This document shows, piece after piece, positions 1-6,546 of a stretch of DNA of 8,812 nt (the stretch's first letter is position 1; every line of letters starts with the position of its first letter). Both the position numbers and the translations under genes were made by a program. Source of the stretch: Chlamydiota bacterium. GTDB taxonomy: Bacteria; Chlamydiota; Chlamydiia; Chlamydiales; Rhabdochlamydiaceae. Below the pieces are notes generated by a model. The model saw only the letters and a program-made list of their open reading frames with translations, did no database searches and was not told the origin of the DNA. Where the stretch lies: NCBI GenBank assembly GCA_023269365.1, contig JAHFTN010000066.1:1-8812 (forward strand), given 5' to 3'.

Positions 1-1443
1 GCTAAAAGCGGCCCAAATCACAGGGAGCCCTCCCAAACAGGGGATCCCCGATTTATGATGCACTTTGGTGTTGCGGATCATGCCACTTAATACCAAGAAA
101 TGTTTATCGGGAACGTGCACATGGGTTGCCATGTTGGTCTTGGTCGTACGGATCCCATTCACCTGAGCCATGTCATTCATGAAGTCGTGATCGAGACTTT
201 CTGTGATCTCTTCATTCAAGCTCAACGTAATTACATCTCCCTCTCCAAGACGTGGAGTAATGCTCAAGCTCACCCCGATATCCCGATATTCGATGTTCGC
301 TGTCGTCTGCTGGCTCTGACCCACTGTTTGCACGATAGAGCCTGTAAAAGGGATGTTATCCCCTACAAAAATTGTAGAATTTTTATTGTCCTGAGTAATG
401 ATTTTTTGATTTAACACGATAGTACTCGTTCTATCTAGCTGCAAGGCGGAAACTAAAGCCCCAAGAGACAGGTACGATTTACCGCAGTGGGTGATCACAT
501 CGCCAATCACCCCCAAATCAAAGCCGGGAAGCAAAGGAAGTTGATCTAATCCCGTAGGAGTATTTGTCGCATTGATCCCCTTCATCGTCGAAGCAAACCC
601 CTTTTGGAAATTGGCTCCCGGAGCAAAATTACCCGCCCCCCCCCCTACCTTGCTGCCATATTTCCCTCCCGCTGCCCATTGCAATCCAAAATCCATGCTT
701 TTTTTTACATCGGTTTCGATAACAAGAACTTCAATAAAAACTTGGCGCAAAGGGACATCCAAGCTATCGACTAAACGGCTGAGTTTTTCAAGTGTGGCAG
801 GGTCTGCAGAAAAAAGCAGGGAGTTGGTGGCTCTTACCCACTGGAGTGACTGGATCGCGTTGATCAGCTTTAGAGGGGCCTCTGGCTGAGAGCGCAAGTC
901 GAGTGCTATTTTTTTTAACGACTCTTCGATTTCTGGCCCTTCGTGATATTGGAGTTTGTAGACAAAGAACTCGTAACATTCGCTGGGATCCCCTAGAGTC
1001 TTTTCTATTTGAGGATTCAAAGAGGCAAGCACTCCCTCTCTCGGAAGAGAAAACTCCTCCATAGAAGACGAGTCGTCCCCCTCTTGGGAGTGGATCACGT
1101 AATACCCATTTTGCGCTTTTACTTTAAGGCCATGCACTTTGAGCAACTGGATCAGCGCCTCGACAATCGTATCGGGGGGCACCGATTTTCCTGTCGATAA
1201 AGAGATCGGGAAATTGAGATCGCGACTGTCGTAAATAAAATTTTCTCCCGAAATTTTAGAGACAAAGCGGATAAACTCAATGACAGGAACGTCATTGAAA
1301 TTAATAAAGTGACCCATGCAAGACGCTACAGCTTCCTCAAAATTTTCTTCCGCGCTCAAGAGGGAAAAATCGGGAGAGGATAACAACAGACTTGCAAGGC
1401 CACCATGGAAAAGTAAGTGTTTCAGTCGATTAATCGTGTTCAT
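1..1443 (-). CDS. gspD: Type II secretion secretin GspD, 3' end missing
   Basis: Secretins form the multimeric outer-membrane channel of the type II secretion system. The frame is open for 481 codons from ATG at 1443 to the left edge, so the C-terminus is missing. Residues 1-31 look like a Sec signal peptide, with a hydrophobic stretch around 14-30 ending in SAEE. Residues 45-118 resemble an N0/STN periplasmic domain, and about 155-240 look like further N-domains ending in VFIEVLVIETD. The secretin core covers about 330-481, with IEYRDIGVSLSITPRL at 384-399 and, at the edge, IPCLGGLPVIWAAF, matching the family pattern VPxLGDIPxLGxLF except that the usual D is G. Residues 255-305 form a glycine/asparagine-rich loop encoded partly by a run of ten G (plus-strand C 636-645). 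In Chlamydia gspE and gspF follow gspD, so they may lie beyond the edge. Ribosome binding before 1443 is weak. Family assignment is secure; the symbol is by family. Confidence 0.9.
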   Translation of the reverse strand, partial: MNTINRLKHLLFHGGLASLLLSSPDFSLLSAEENFEEAVASCMGHFINFNDVPVIEFIRFVSKISGENFIYDSRDLNFPISLSTGKSVPPDTIVEALIQLLKVHGLKVKAQNGYYVIHSQEGDDSSSMEEFSLPREGVLASLNPQIEKTLGDPSECYEFFVYKLQYHEGPEIEESLKKIALDLRSQPEAPLKLINAIQSLQWVRATNSLLFSADPATLEKLSRLVDSLDVPLRQVFIEVLVIETDVKKSMDFGLQWAAGGKYGSKVGGGAGNFAPGANFQKGFASTMKGINATNTPTGLDQLPLLPGFDLGVIGDVITHCGKSYLSLGALVSALQLDRTSTIVLNQKIITQDNKNSTIFVGDNIPFTGSIVQTVGQSQQTTANIEYRDIGVSLSITPRLGEGDVITLSLNEEITESLDHDFMNDMAQVNGIRTTKTNMATHVHVPDKHFLVLSGMIRNTKVHHKSGIPCLGGLPVIWAAFS

Positions 1444-1464
1444 AACCCATAGCAGACAACGAAC

Positions 1465-1493
1465 AGTATATGAACGACCCCATTTTTTGAATA
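1465..1493 (-). promoter_or_regulatory. Candidate promoter of gspD
   Basis: On the minus strand TATACT (1470-1465) matches the -10 consensus at five of six positions. Seventeen bases upstream lies TATTCA, a poor -35. Transcription would start near 1458 and leave a leader of only about 15 bases before the ATG at 1443, in line with the lack of a clear Shine-Dalgarno sequence. This is an inference from pattern matching only. Confidence 0.3.
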
Positions 1494-1660
1494 GAGTTTT
1501 AAAAATTTAAATAAAATTTAATGCGATGTTTATAACAAAAATTATTAAATTGTCTGTGAAAAATAGTTTTAACTTTACAGTTTTTGTAACTAGAGGGTAA
1601 GCTGCCCCTACACCTGGCAGGACACTTGCAAAGTCTTTCAAGATTAGCTTTGCAAATTTA
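1494..1660. other. AT-rich intergenic stretch
   Basis: No gene, RNA or protein motif is recognisable here. Positions 1497-1525 are runs of A and T (TTTAAA, AAATTT blocks). The right part, about 1610-1635, contains TGCAAAGTC (1627-1635), which reappears inverted as GACTTTGCA at 1933-1941. That suggests this stretch is the decayed outer part of the large inverted repeat next to it. A 60-codon minus-strand reading frame at 1507-1689 has no ribosome binding site and runs into the palindrome; I do not regard it as a gene. Confidence 0.5.
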
Positions 1661-1904
1661 AGAAAAATAACAAGATGAGGGAATTGCAAAACTCCCAGTC
1701 AGCGAAAAATCGATGATTTTGGTGGATTTTGCCAGGGTTGCAGCAGTTTTGCTGCAACCCTGGCAAAAGCCGCCAAAAGGGCGATTTTGCGCTGCCTGGG
1801 AGTTTTGCAATTCCCTCAAGATATTAGGATGGACAGGATGAGAAAATCGGAAAATTTTTTATCTTTTTTCCATCCTGTCCATCCTAATATCTTGTTATTT
1901 TTCT
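1661..1904. repeat. Large inverted repeat, left arm split by an insertion
   Basis: The right arm at 1871-1904 reads CATCCTGTCCATCCTAATAT and then CTTGTTATTTTTCT. Its exact reverse complement is found in two pieces, at 1661-1676 (ending AACAAGAT) and 1823-1840 (ATTAGGATGGACAGGATG). Removing the insert at 1677-1817 plus one AAGAT copy restores a perfect 34-bp arm around a 30-base loop (1841-1870). The arm contains a short tandem motif, AGGATGGAC followed by AGGATG. Weaker inverted similarity continues outward, with TGCAAAGTC at 1627-1635 against GACTTTGCA at 1933-1941, so the original element may span about 1607-1960. It has no coding capacity. As RNA it would form a strong hairpin. It could be a non-autonomous transposon relic or a dispersed palindromic repeat; I cannot assign a named family. 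Confidence 0.85.
1677..1817. mobile_element. Fold-back MITE-like element with target duplication
   Basis: This 141-bp element is almost entirely two arms (1677-1745 and 1750-1817) around a four-base loop GTTT. By hand alignment about 61 of 69 positions pair. The outer 22 bases are perfect (starting GAGGGAATTGC, matching GCAATTCCCTC at the other end), as are the inner 19 (ending GGGTTGCAGCA). It is flanked by direct repeats AAGAT at 1672-1676 and 1818-1822; CAAGAT is possible if the terminal C is counted in the duplication. Deleting the element and one AAGAT rebuilds the perfect arm of the surrounding inverted repeat, which shows directly that it inserted there. There is no transposase or open frame, so it must have been moved in trans. 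A 5-6 bp duplication is compatible with several IS families; I could not identify the parent. Confidence 0.8.
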
Positions 1905-1970
1905 CCCTATTTTAAAGAAGGCAAGTCACAAGGACTTTGCAGGGGTTCTGCTACAACTGGACTTTTTCTT

Positions 1971-2459
1971 ATGGAAGCGACGACGATCGACAGACTCGAC
2001 CTTAAAGACCACGTGCGGTGGGCTAAAGACCAACACAATTTAGACCCTTCGCTTATTAAAGAATCCCTTCTCGTAGCTCCCCATCCAGAAGTAATGGGGA
2101 CTTCTTGTATCTACCCCTCAAAGTTTGATGAGCTTTTTGATTTGCAAAAAGCAAACCAACCTTGGGCCGCTTTTCACCCTCCTAAAAATTTTCATCTCTT
2201 TGGCAGGCGTTTTTTCTCTTCATTCAAAGGGGAAACCCCTCCCTCTGAAGAAGGGGAGCAAGAAGAGGAACAAAAATCTCGAGGAACCCACTACTACTTA
2301 GTCCAACGGATCCTTCGCATCCAAGCTCTCAAATATCACTCCTCTTCTCTATTTGAAAAAGATAAGACCACCCTTCTCAATGCCTTGGACTCGATCCATT
2401 GGATCGAGTCTTTACTAAAACTAATTTATGGCCGTAAACTCCAGTACCAAAAAGGCTAG
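1971..2459 (+). CDS. Unrecognised 162-residue protein at the head of the kdsA-lpt cluster
   Basis: I do not recognise a family. The protein is soluble in appearance, with no signal peptide or membrane segment. Residues 1-85 are mixed. Residues 87-105 are a low-complexity acidic linker (PPSEEGEQEEEQKS). Residues 106-160 look helical and end in a basic tail (YGRKLQYQKG). It lies 6 bases ahead of the glycosyltransferase gene, and AAAGG at 2451-2455, inside its end, may serve as the downstream ribosome site, so it is probably in the same operon. The chosen ATG has no clear Shine-Dalgarno sequence; an in-frame GTG at 2013 is an alternative. Position resembles C. trachomatis CT656, the gene next to kdsA there, but homology is only a guess from order. 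A perfect 23-base palindrome lies in its 3' part. It is likely a real gene given its packing and composition. Confidence 0.7.
   Translation: MEATTIDRLDLKDHVRWAKDQHNLDPSLIKESLLVAPHPEVMGTSCIYPSKFDELFDLQKANQPWAAFHPPKNFHLFGRRFFSSFKGETPPSEEGEQEEEQKSRGTHYYLVQRILRIQALKYHSSSLFEKDKTTLLNALDSIHWIESLLKLIYGRKLQYQKG
2388..2410. repeat. Perfect hairpin inside the coding region
   Basis: GACTCGATCC (2388-2397), loop ATT, then GGATCGAGTC (2401-2410) give a perfect 10-bp stem. It is followed only by TTT, so it is a poor intrinsic terminator. It sits about 50 bases before the stop codon of the first gene in the cluster and about 55 bases before the glycosyltransferase start. It could affect mRNA stability or coupling, or be a coding coincidence (encoded residues DSIHWIES). 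Confidence 0.6.
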
Positions 2460-2465
2460 AAAATT

Positions 2466-3632
2466 ATGATAAAATATTTTTTACTCCTATGGGTTGTTAT
2501 GGGAACACTCGATGCTAAGACCGTTTGTCTGAATATGATTGTGAAAAACGAAAGTGACGTGATTGAGCGCTGTTTAAACTCTTGTAAAAACCTTGTCGAC
2601 TACTGGGTGATTGTCGATACGGGATCCGATGACAATACAAAAGAACTGATCAAAAAAATAATGCAGGGAAAACCGGGCGAGCTTCACGAAAGGCCGTGGG
2701 TGAATTTTGCGCATAACCGCAACGAAGCCTTCGCTCTTGCCCGCTCGAAGGCCGATTATCTGTTGTTTATCGATGCTGACGAAGAGCTCGTTTTCTCTAA
2801 AAAATTCAATAAAAAACACCTCTCAAAACCCTATTACCACACGGTGACAACAGAGTCGGGGTTTAGTTCAGTACAGCCCCTGCTTGTCGAAACTTCTCAC
2901 CCCTGGAAATGGATAGGAGTCGTCCATGAGAGTATCTATTGTGAAGGAATACCCCAGGACACGTCCCCCTTTCTCGAAGGGATATTTAAACTTTCCCACT
3001 CAAAAGAAGGGTATCGCTCCAAGGATCCCGAAAAATACCTCAAAGACGCCCAAGTATTGGAAAAGGCATTGAGGCAAGATCCCGATAATCCCCGCGATAC
3101 TTTCTATCTCGCTCAATGCTATAATATGGCACAAGAGCCCCTTCTCGCCTTAAAGGCCTATGAAAGAAGAGTGAAAATGGGGGGCTCAGAAGAAGAGCGC
3201 TGGTATTCTTTGTACATGATTGCGCGGTTTCACGATGGGCTGGGATTTCCCTCCGACCAACTGACAAAAGAATATTGTCAGGCCTTTCAAGAGCGCAACT
3301 TTCGAGCAGAACCCTTAGGCCACCTGGCTCAGCACCATCTAGTCAAAGGCAATTTCGCAATCGCCTACACCCTTGCAAAACAGGCTTTAAGCATGCAAAA
3401 GCCCCAAGATGTCGCTTTTGTGGAGAACTGGCTATACGACTATGGATTTCTTGCCATTTATGCCGACTCTTCCTGGGCACTGGGGCAAGAGAGTGAAGCT
3501 CTTGCGGCCTATCAAAAAATTATTAACTCTGGAATGGCTCCTAGCGAGGTGTCTGAGAAAGTGCTCGCCTCTATCCAACGTTTAAAAATGGTTGCTAAAA
3601 AGGAGGGGAAAGAAGGACAATTGCGTCCATGA
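2466..3632 (+). CDS. Family 2 glycosyltransferase with TPR-like tail and signal peptide
   Basis: The enzyme would transfer a sugar from a nucleotide-sugar donor; donor and acceptor are unknown. Residues 19-160 form a GT-A fold of the TPR-associated GT2 type: CLNMIVKNESDVIERCL (21-37), VDTGSDDNTKE (50-60), NFAHNRNEAF (80-89), the metal-binding DxD in FIDADEEL (101-108), and WIGVVHE (149-155), a motif typical of this subgroup. Residues 190-370 are helical and TPR-like (YLAQCYNMAQEPLLALKAYE; ALGQESEALAAYQKII). Unusually, residues 1-17 (MIKYFLLLWVVMGTLDA) look like a Sec signal peptide or short anchor placed directly before the catalytic fold; an in-frame ATG at 2499 would remove most of it. The gene starts 6 bases after the previous one and its stop overlaps kdsA by ATGA, which links it to Kdo/LPS synthesis. 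The role in an envelope glycan is inference. Confidence 0.85.
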   Translation: MIKYFLLLWVVMGTLDAKTVCLNMIVKNESDVIERCLNSCKNLVDYWVIVDTGSDDNTKELIKKIMQGKPGELHERPWVNFAHNRNEAFALARSKADYLLFIDADEELVFSKKFNKKHLSKPYYHTVTTESGFSSVQPLLVETSHPWKWIGVVHESIYCEGIPQDTSPFLEGIFKLSHSKEGYRSKDPEKYLKDAQVLEKALRQDPDNPRDTFYLAQCYNMAQEPLLALKAYERRVKMGGSEEERWYSLYMIARFHDGLGFPSDQLTKEYCQAFQERNFRAEPLGHLAQHHLVKGNFAIAYTLAKQALSMQKPQDVAFVENWLYDYGFLAIYADSSWALGQESEALAAYQKIINSGMAPSEVSEKVLASIQRLKMVAKKEGKEGQLRP

Positions 3633-4450
3633 AAGATGTCGCTGTAAAAAATTTTTTTATTGGAGAAAAGCAACCCCTTGCCGTGATGTCGGGGCCTTGC
3701 GTCATTGAGAGTGAAGAGCATGCTCTATCCACAGCTAAAACCCTCGCGGAACTATTTCGCTCTTTAGGAATCCACTTTATCTACAAATCGAGTTACGATA
3801 AAGCGAACCGCTCTGCTAGAGCCTCCTTCAGAGGCCCCGGGCTTAAAGAGGGGTTACGCATCTTAGCGCGCATTAAAAATGAATTAAACATCCCCGTCCT
3901 CACCGATGTACATTCTCCTGAAGAGGCTTATGAAGCTGGGCTTGTATGCGACATCATCCAAATCCCCGCTTTTTTATGTAGACAGACCGATCTCATTTTA
4001 GCAGCTGCCGAAACTCCTGCTGTTGTAAATGTGAAAAAAGGACAGTTCATGGCGCCCTGGGACATGAAGAATGTGGTCGACAAGCTCCTCTCCAAAGGAC
4101 ACGATGAGATTATCCTCACAGACCGTGGCACCTCCTTTGGATACAACAATCTAGTCAGCGATATGCGCGCAATCCCCCTCATGAAAAAATTAGGATTTCC
4201 CGTCTGTTTCGACGCCTCCCACTCGGTACAACTTCCAGGAGGGCTTGGAACCTCATCGGGCGGACAGAGGGAATTTATCCCCACACTTGCAAGAAGCAGC
4301 ATTGCAGCGGGCGCTAACTGTTTATTCATCGAATCCCATCCCGACCCCGCACATGCTAAAAGCGACAAAGACTCTGTCTACCCTTTTTCTGAACTGCCCC
4401 CATTGCTTAAAGAACTCAAACTTCTGTACGAATTAGTTCAGACCTTTTAG
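3629..4450 (+). CDS. kdsA: 3-deoxy-8-phosphooctulonate (Kdo-8-P) synthase
   Basis: This cytoplasmic enzyme condenses phosphoenolpyruvate and arabinose 5-phosphate to Kdo-8-phosphate, the precursor of the LPS inner-core sugar Kdo. The 273 residues cover the full TIM-barrel family: MSGPCVIESEE (20-30), YKSSYDKANRS (52-62), SFRGPGLKEG (66-75), TDVHSPEE (92-99), QIPAFLCRQTDL (111-122), VNVKKGQFMAPWDM (133-146), DRGTSFGYNNL (165-175), FDASHSVQ (194-201) and FIESHPDPAHAKSD (233-246). Cys24, His198, Glu235 and Asp246 match the four metal ligands of the metal-dependent class (as in Aquifex aeolicus). E. coli KdsA has Asn in place of the Cys, so this enzyme is predicted to need a divalent metal. The start overlaps the preceding stop as ATGA; AGGAGG at 3601-3606 and AAGGA at 3613-3617 lie upstream at rather long spacing. 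The next gene follows after 12 bases. Confidence 0.97.
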   Translation: MKDVAVKNFFIGEKQPLAVMSGPCVIESEEHALSTAKTLAELFRSLGIHFIYKSSYDKANRSARASFRGPGLKEGLRILARIKNELNIPVLTDVHSPEEAYEAGLVCDIIQIPAFLCRQTDLILAAAETPAVVNVKKGQFMAPWDMKNVVDKLLSKGHDEIILTDRGTSFGYNNLVSDMRAIPLMKKLGFPVCFDASHSVQLPGGLGTSSGGQREFIPTLARSSIAAGANCLFIESHPDPAHAKSDKDSVYPFSELPPLLKELKLLYELVQTF

Positions 4451-4462
4451 AAAGAGTATTTC

Positions 4463-5077
4463 ATGTTTGCAAAAGCCACGCGCTTCTCCTCCCTTTTCTT
4501 AGGGCTACTTGTCGTCGCATGGGGGCTGACGTTTGCCACTGTGGGAGAGCGAGATGTTCAGCTCATGAAACAGACCATTGAAAATCAAAAGGTGGCCAAG
4601 TCCACAACCGCCTTATCTACGACACAACAATGGAGAAAGGGAGTAAAAAAAGAGATCTGGTTTTCTCAAGAAGACCGCTCGAGGCTTCACCACCGGATCT
4701 GCAGCGAGACCTCAACACTTACCATTGTCCCTGAAGGGAATCGGTTAGATTTTATCGAAAGATTAGAAAATATCAGCTGTTGGATGCAAGATAAGCTCAT
4801 AGCTCCTTCCATGACAACCCACTCTTCACAACAGCTGCGCTTCTTAAAGGCCAACGAGGGATTTTACCACTATTCTTCTCAAGAGTTTCTGGCTCAGTCT
4901 GTCGATCTGTCCCTCTATAAACTCGAAGGGGACCAGCTTCCGGAAAGGCTTCCTAAGATAAAACCCTTCCTTAAAGGGGTTGCAAAAGATGTCACTTTTG
5001 CTGTATCGGGTAAAACGTCTCAGTTTAAAGCCGAGCAATTCAAAGCGGAATTTAGCACACTTGAGGAGAAACCATGA
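4463..5077 (+). CDS. LptC-like membrane-anchored LPS export protein
   Basis: The 204-residue protein has one hydrophobic segment (about 8-26, SSLFLGLLVVAWGLTFATV) after a short basic N-terminus. That predicts an inner-membrane anchor with the rest in the periplasm. The C-terminal part (about 120-200) looks beta-rich, ending VTFAVSGKTSQFKAEQFKAEF with a small FKAE repeat. E. coli LptC has the same plan and a length near 190, and it passes LPS from the LptB2FG complex to LptA. The assignment rests mainly on architecture and on lying directly before an LptA/OstA-like gene and lptB; sequence similarity to LptC is not obvious to me. AGAAAGAG lies before the ATG. The stop overlaps the next start as ATGA. 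It corresponds in position to C. trachomatis CT654. Confidence 0.6.
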   Translation: MFAKATRFSSLFLGLLVVAWGLTFATVGERDVQLMKQTIENQKVAKSTTALSTTQQWRKGVKKEIWFSQEDRSRLHHRICSETSTLTIVPEGNRLDFIERLENISCWMQDKLIAPSMTTHSSQQLRFLKANEGFYHYSSQEFLAQSVDLSLYKLEGDQLPERLPKIKPFLKGVAKDVTFAVSGKTSQFKAEQFKAEFSTLEEKP

Positions 5078-6546
5078 AACTATTTGTCCTGCTCTTTGTA
5101 CTCTCTGCTTCGCTATTTGCTACTGAGATGCCAAGCTCTCTCTCATCGACTCAAGCCAATTACGATGGGAATACCCTTGTGCTTACGGGCCACGTCGTGC
5201 TCGACCATGGCCTTGGGAAGATGAGAGCAGAAGAAGCTCATCTGCAGCGGCAAGAGCCGGGTAAAGAGTTCCCTTTCTCTTTCATCCAGCTCAAAAAAGA
5301 GGTCTTGCTGTCCATGCAGCTCAACTCTCAGATTTCTTGTGGAAGTGCCGACCTAGATTTCACTACCCTCAAAGGGGTATTTCTTCCCGAAGAAGGTTCT
5401 TTTGTCGTCTACAAAGACCTCATCCAAAAGAAACGGGGAGGAGAGTCTACTCCCTTTCAACTCCAATCTCAGCGCTTAGAACTCAACTTCTCCAAAAGCT
5501 TAAAAGAAGACAAAAAAACAGAATACGAAGTCGATACTATCTTGGCAAAAGAGGGGGTTGTGATCGACTATTTAGAATCGTTTCAATGCCTTGCCCATGA
5601 GGCCCTGTACAGAAAAGAAGCAACAGCGGAGATGAAGAATTCGAGAAAAGAGTTCCAAGGAATCATCACTGCTTACCCCAAAGATGCACTCTCCCCTTGC
5701 CAGCTTACACATGAGCAAGATGAAATTTTTGCCGATATGATCGATTTAGATCTCTTACACTCAAAGATCTCCCTACTCCACCCACGTGGTAACTTGATGA
5801 CAACGATTGCAACGTCTAGCTCCCCGATGCGTTTTAAATCGGAATACCTCTATTGGGATCAAAATAAACACTGCTTAACACTTAAAGGAAATATCACTTT
5901 GGAAGACCCCTCTTTGGGCTATTTAGAAACTCAAGAGGAGCTCCTCATCCATCACACACTCATCAAAGGGAAATCGACTTTCAAAAATCTTATAACGCAA
6001 GGGCTCTCAACGCTGACTTATACCGATCCCCTACAACACACTCATAAGCTTGTGACGCACGGCCCGATCCATCTCGATAGGGAAAAACTCAAAGCGACAA
6101 TAGAGAGCCCAAAAGCAGAAGGGATCGTCCGAGAAGAAAAGCAAATCTCTTATCAAGAAGACACCTTTTTGGTCTTTGCAGACACCGCTTCTATCGATTA
6201 CTCCCTCGTAGAGGGGCATCTAGAGCCCTCGCTCATCACTTTACAGGGGAATGTCCGTCTCTCCTCTTGCGATCCGCAAAAATCCCCACGCTACAGCTGC
6301 ACAGACCGTCTCAGCTACTCTGTGACGACGCGCACCTTCATTTTATCTGCAAATCCCGGTAAAAAGGTCCTCTTTTGGGATGAGTCGCAAGGGATGCATT
6401 TAAGTGCGCCCGAGGTGCATATCACTCACGACCCTGTGAGCCATGAACAACATATTAAAGGGATCGGCGCTGTCCAATTTGGATTTACTCCAGAAGAACA
6501 ACACACTCTACACCGCCTCTTCCCCCAACTAAAGAAGTCTTTATGA
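5074..6546 (+). CDS. Long LptA/OstA-like periplasmic protein
   Basis: Residues 1-17 (MKLFVLLFVLSASLFAT) are a signal peptide, so the mature protein should be periplasmic. OstA/LptA-type beta-strand units recur: TQANYDGNTLVLTGHVVLDH (26-45) with KMRAEEAHL; FKSEYLYWDQNKHCLTLKGN (254-273) with LGYLETQEELLI; and ADTASIDYSLVEGHLEPSLI (369-388) with LQGNVRLS, followed by YSCTDRLSYSVTTRTFILS. LptA binds lipid A chains in a beta-jellyroll groove and bridges the periplasm. At 490 residues this protein is more than twice E. coli LptA (about 185), so it may form several fused jellyroll units or include chlamydia-specific parts. GAGGAG at 5062-5067 is a good ribosome site and fixes the start, which overlaps the preceding stop by ATGA; the end overlaps lptB in the same way. 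The Lpt role is well supported by motif plus context; its exact boundary with LptC or LptD functions is not. Confidence 0.75.
   Translation: MKLFVLLFVLSASLFATEMPSSLSSTQANYDGNTLVLTGHVVLDHGLGKMRAEEAHLQRQEPGKEFPFSFIQLKKEVLLSMQLNSQISCGSADLDFTTLKGVFLPEEGSFVVYKDLIQKKRGGESTPFQLQSQRLELNFSKSLKEDKKTEYEVDTILAKEGVVIDYLESFQCLAHEALYRKEATAEMKNSRKEFQGIITAYPKDALSPCQLTHEQDEIFADMIDLDLLHSKISLLHPRGNLMTTIATSSSPMRFKSEYLYWDQNKHCLTLKGNITLEDPSLGYLETQEELLIHHTLIKGKSTFKNLITQGLSTLTYTDPLQHTHKLVTHGPIHLDREKLKATIESPKAEGIVREEKQISYQEDTFLVFADTASIDYSLVEGHLEPSLITLQGNVRLSSCDPQKSPRYSCTDRLSYSVTTRTFILSANPGKKVLFWDESQGMHLSAPEVHITHDPVSHEQHIKGIGAVQFGFTPEEQHTLHRLFPQLKKSL

Noticed and set aside
636..645. A frameshift (broken gspD) at the G tract
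   Set aside because: Translation through exactly ten G keeps a secretin-like sequence on both sides, so the gene is intact as written.
100..889. Plus-strand reading frames of about 105 codons each (100-414 and 572-889)
   Set aside because: They lie entirely within the minus-strand gspD frame, which has clear secretin motifs; they are shadows with no motif or ribosome site.
1677..1817. Bidirectional intrinsic terminator between gspD and the cluster
   Set aside because: The genes diverge from this region, so no terminator is needed, the stem lacks a T tract at its base, and flanking duplications point to insertion.
1444..1970. A tRNA or structured RNA gene in the intergenic region
   Set aside because: No cloverleaf or conserved RNA motif is visible; the strong secondary structure is explained by the two inverted repeats.
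3928..4368. A 146-codon minus-strand frame opposite kdsA
   Set aside because: kdsA is certain on the plus strand with all catalytic residues, and the antisense peptide shows no domain.
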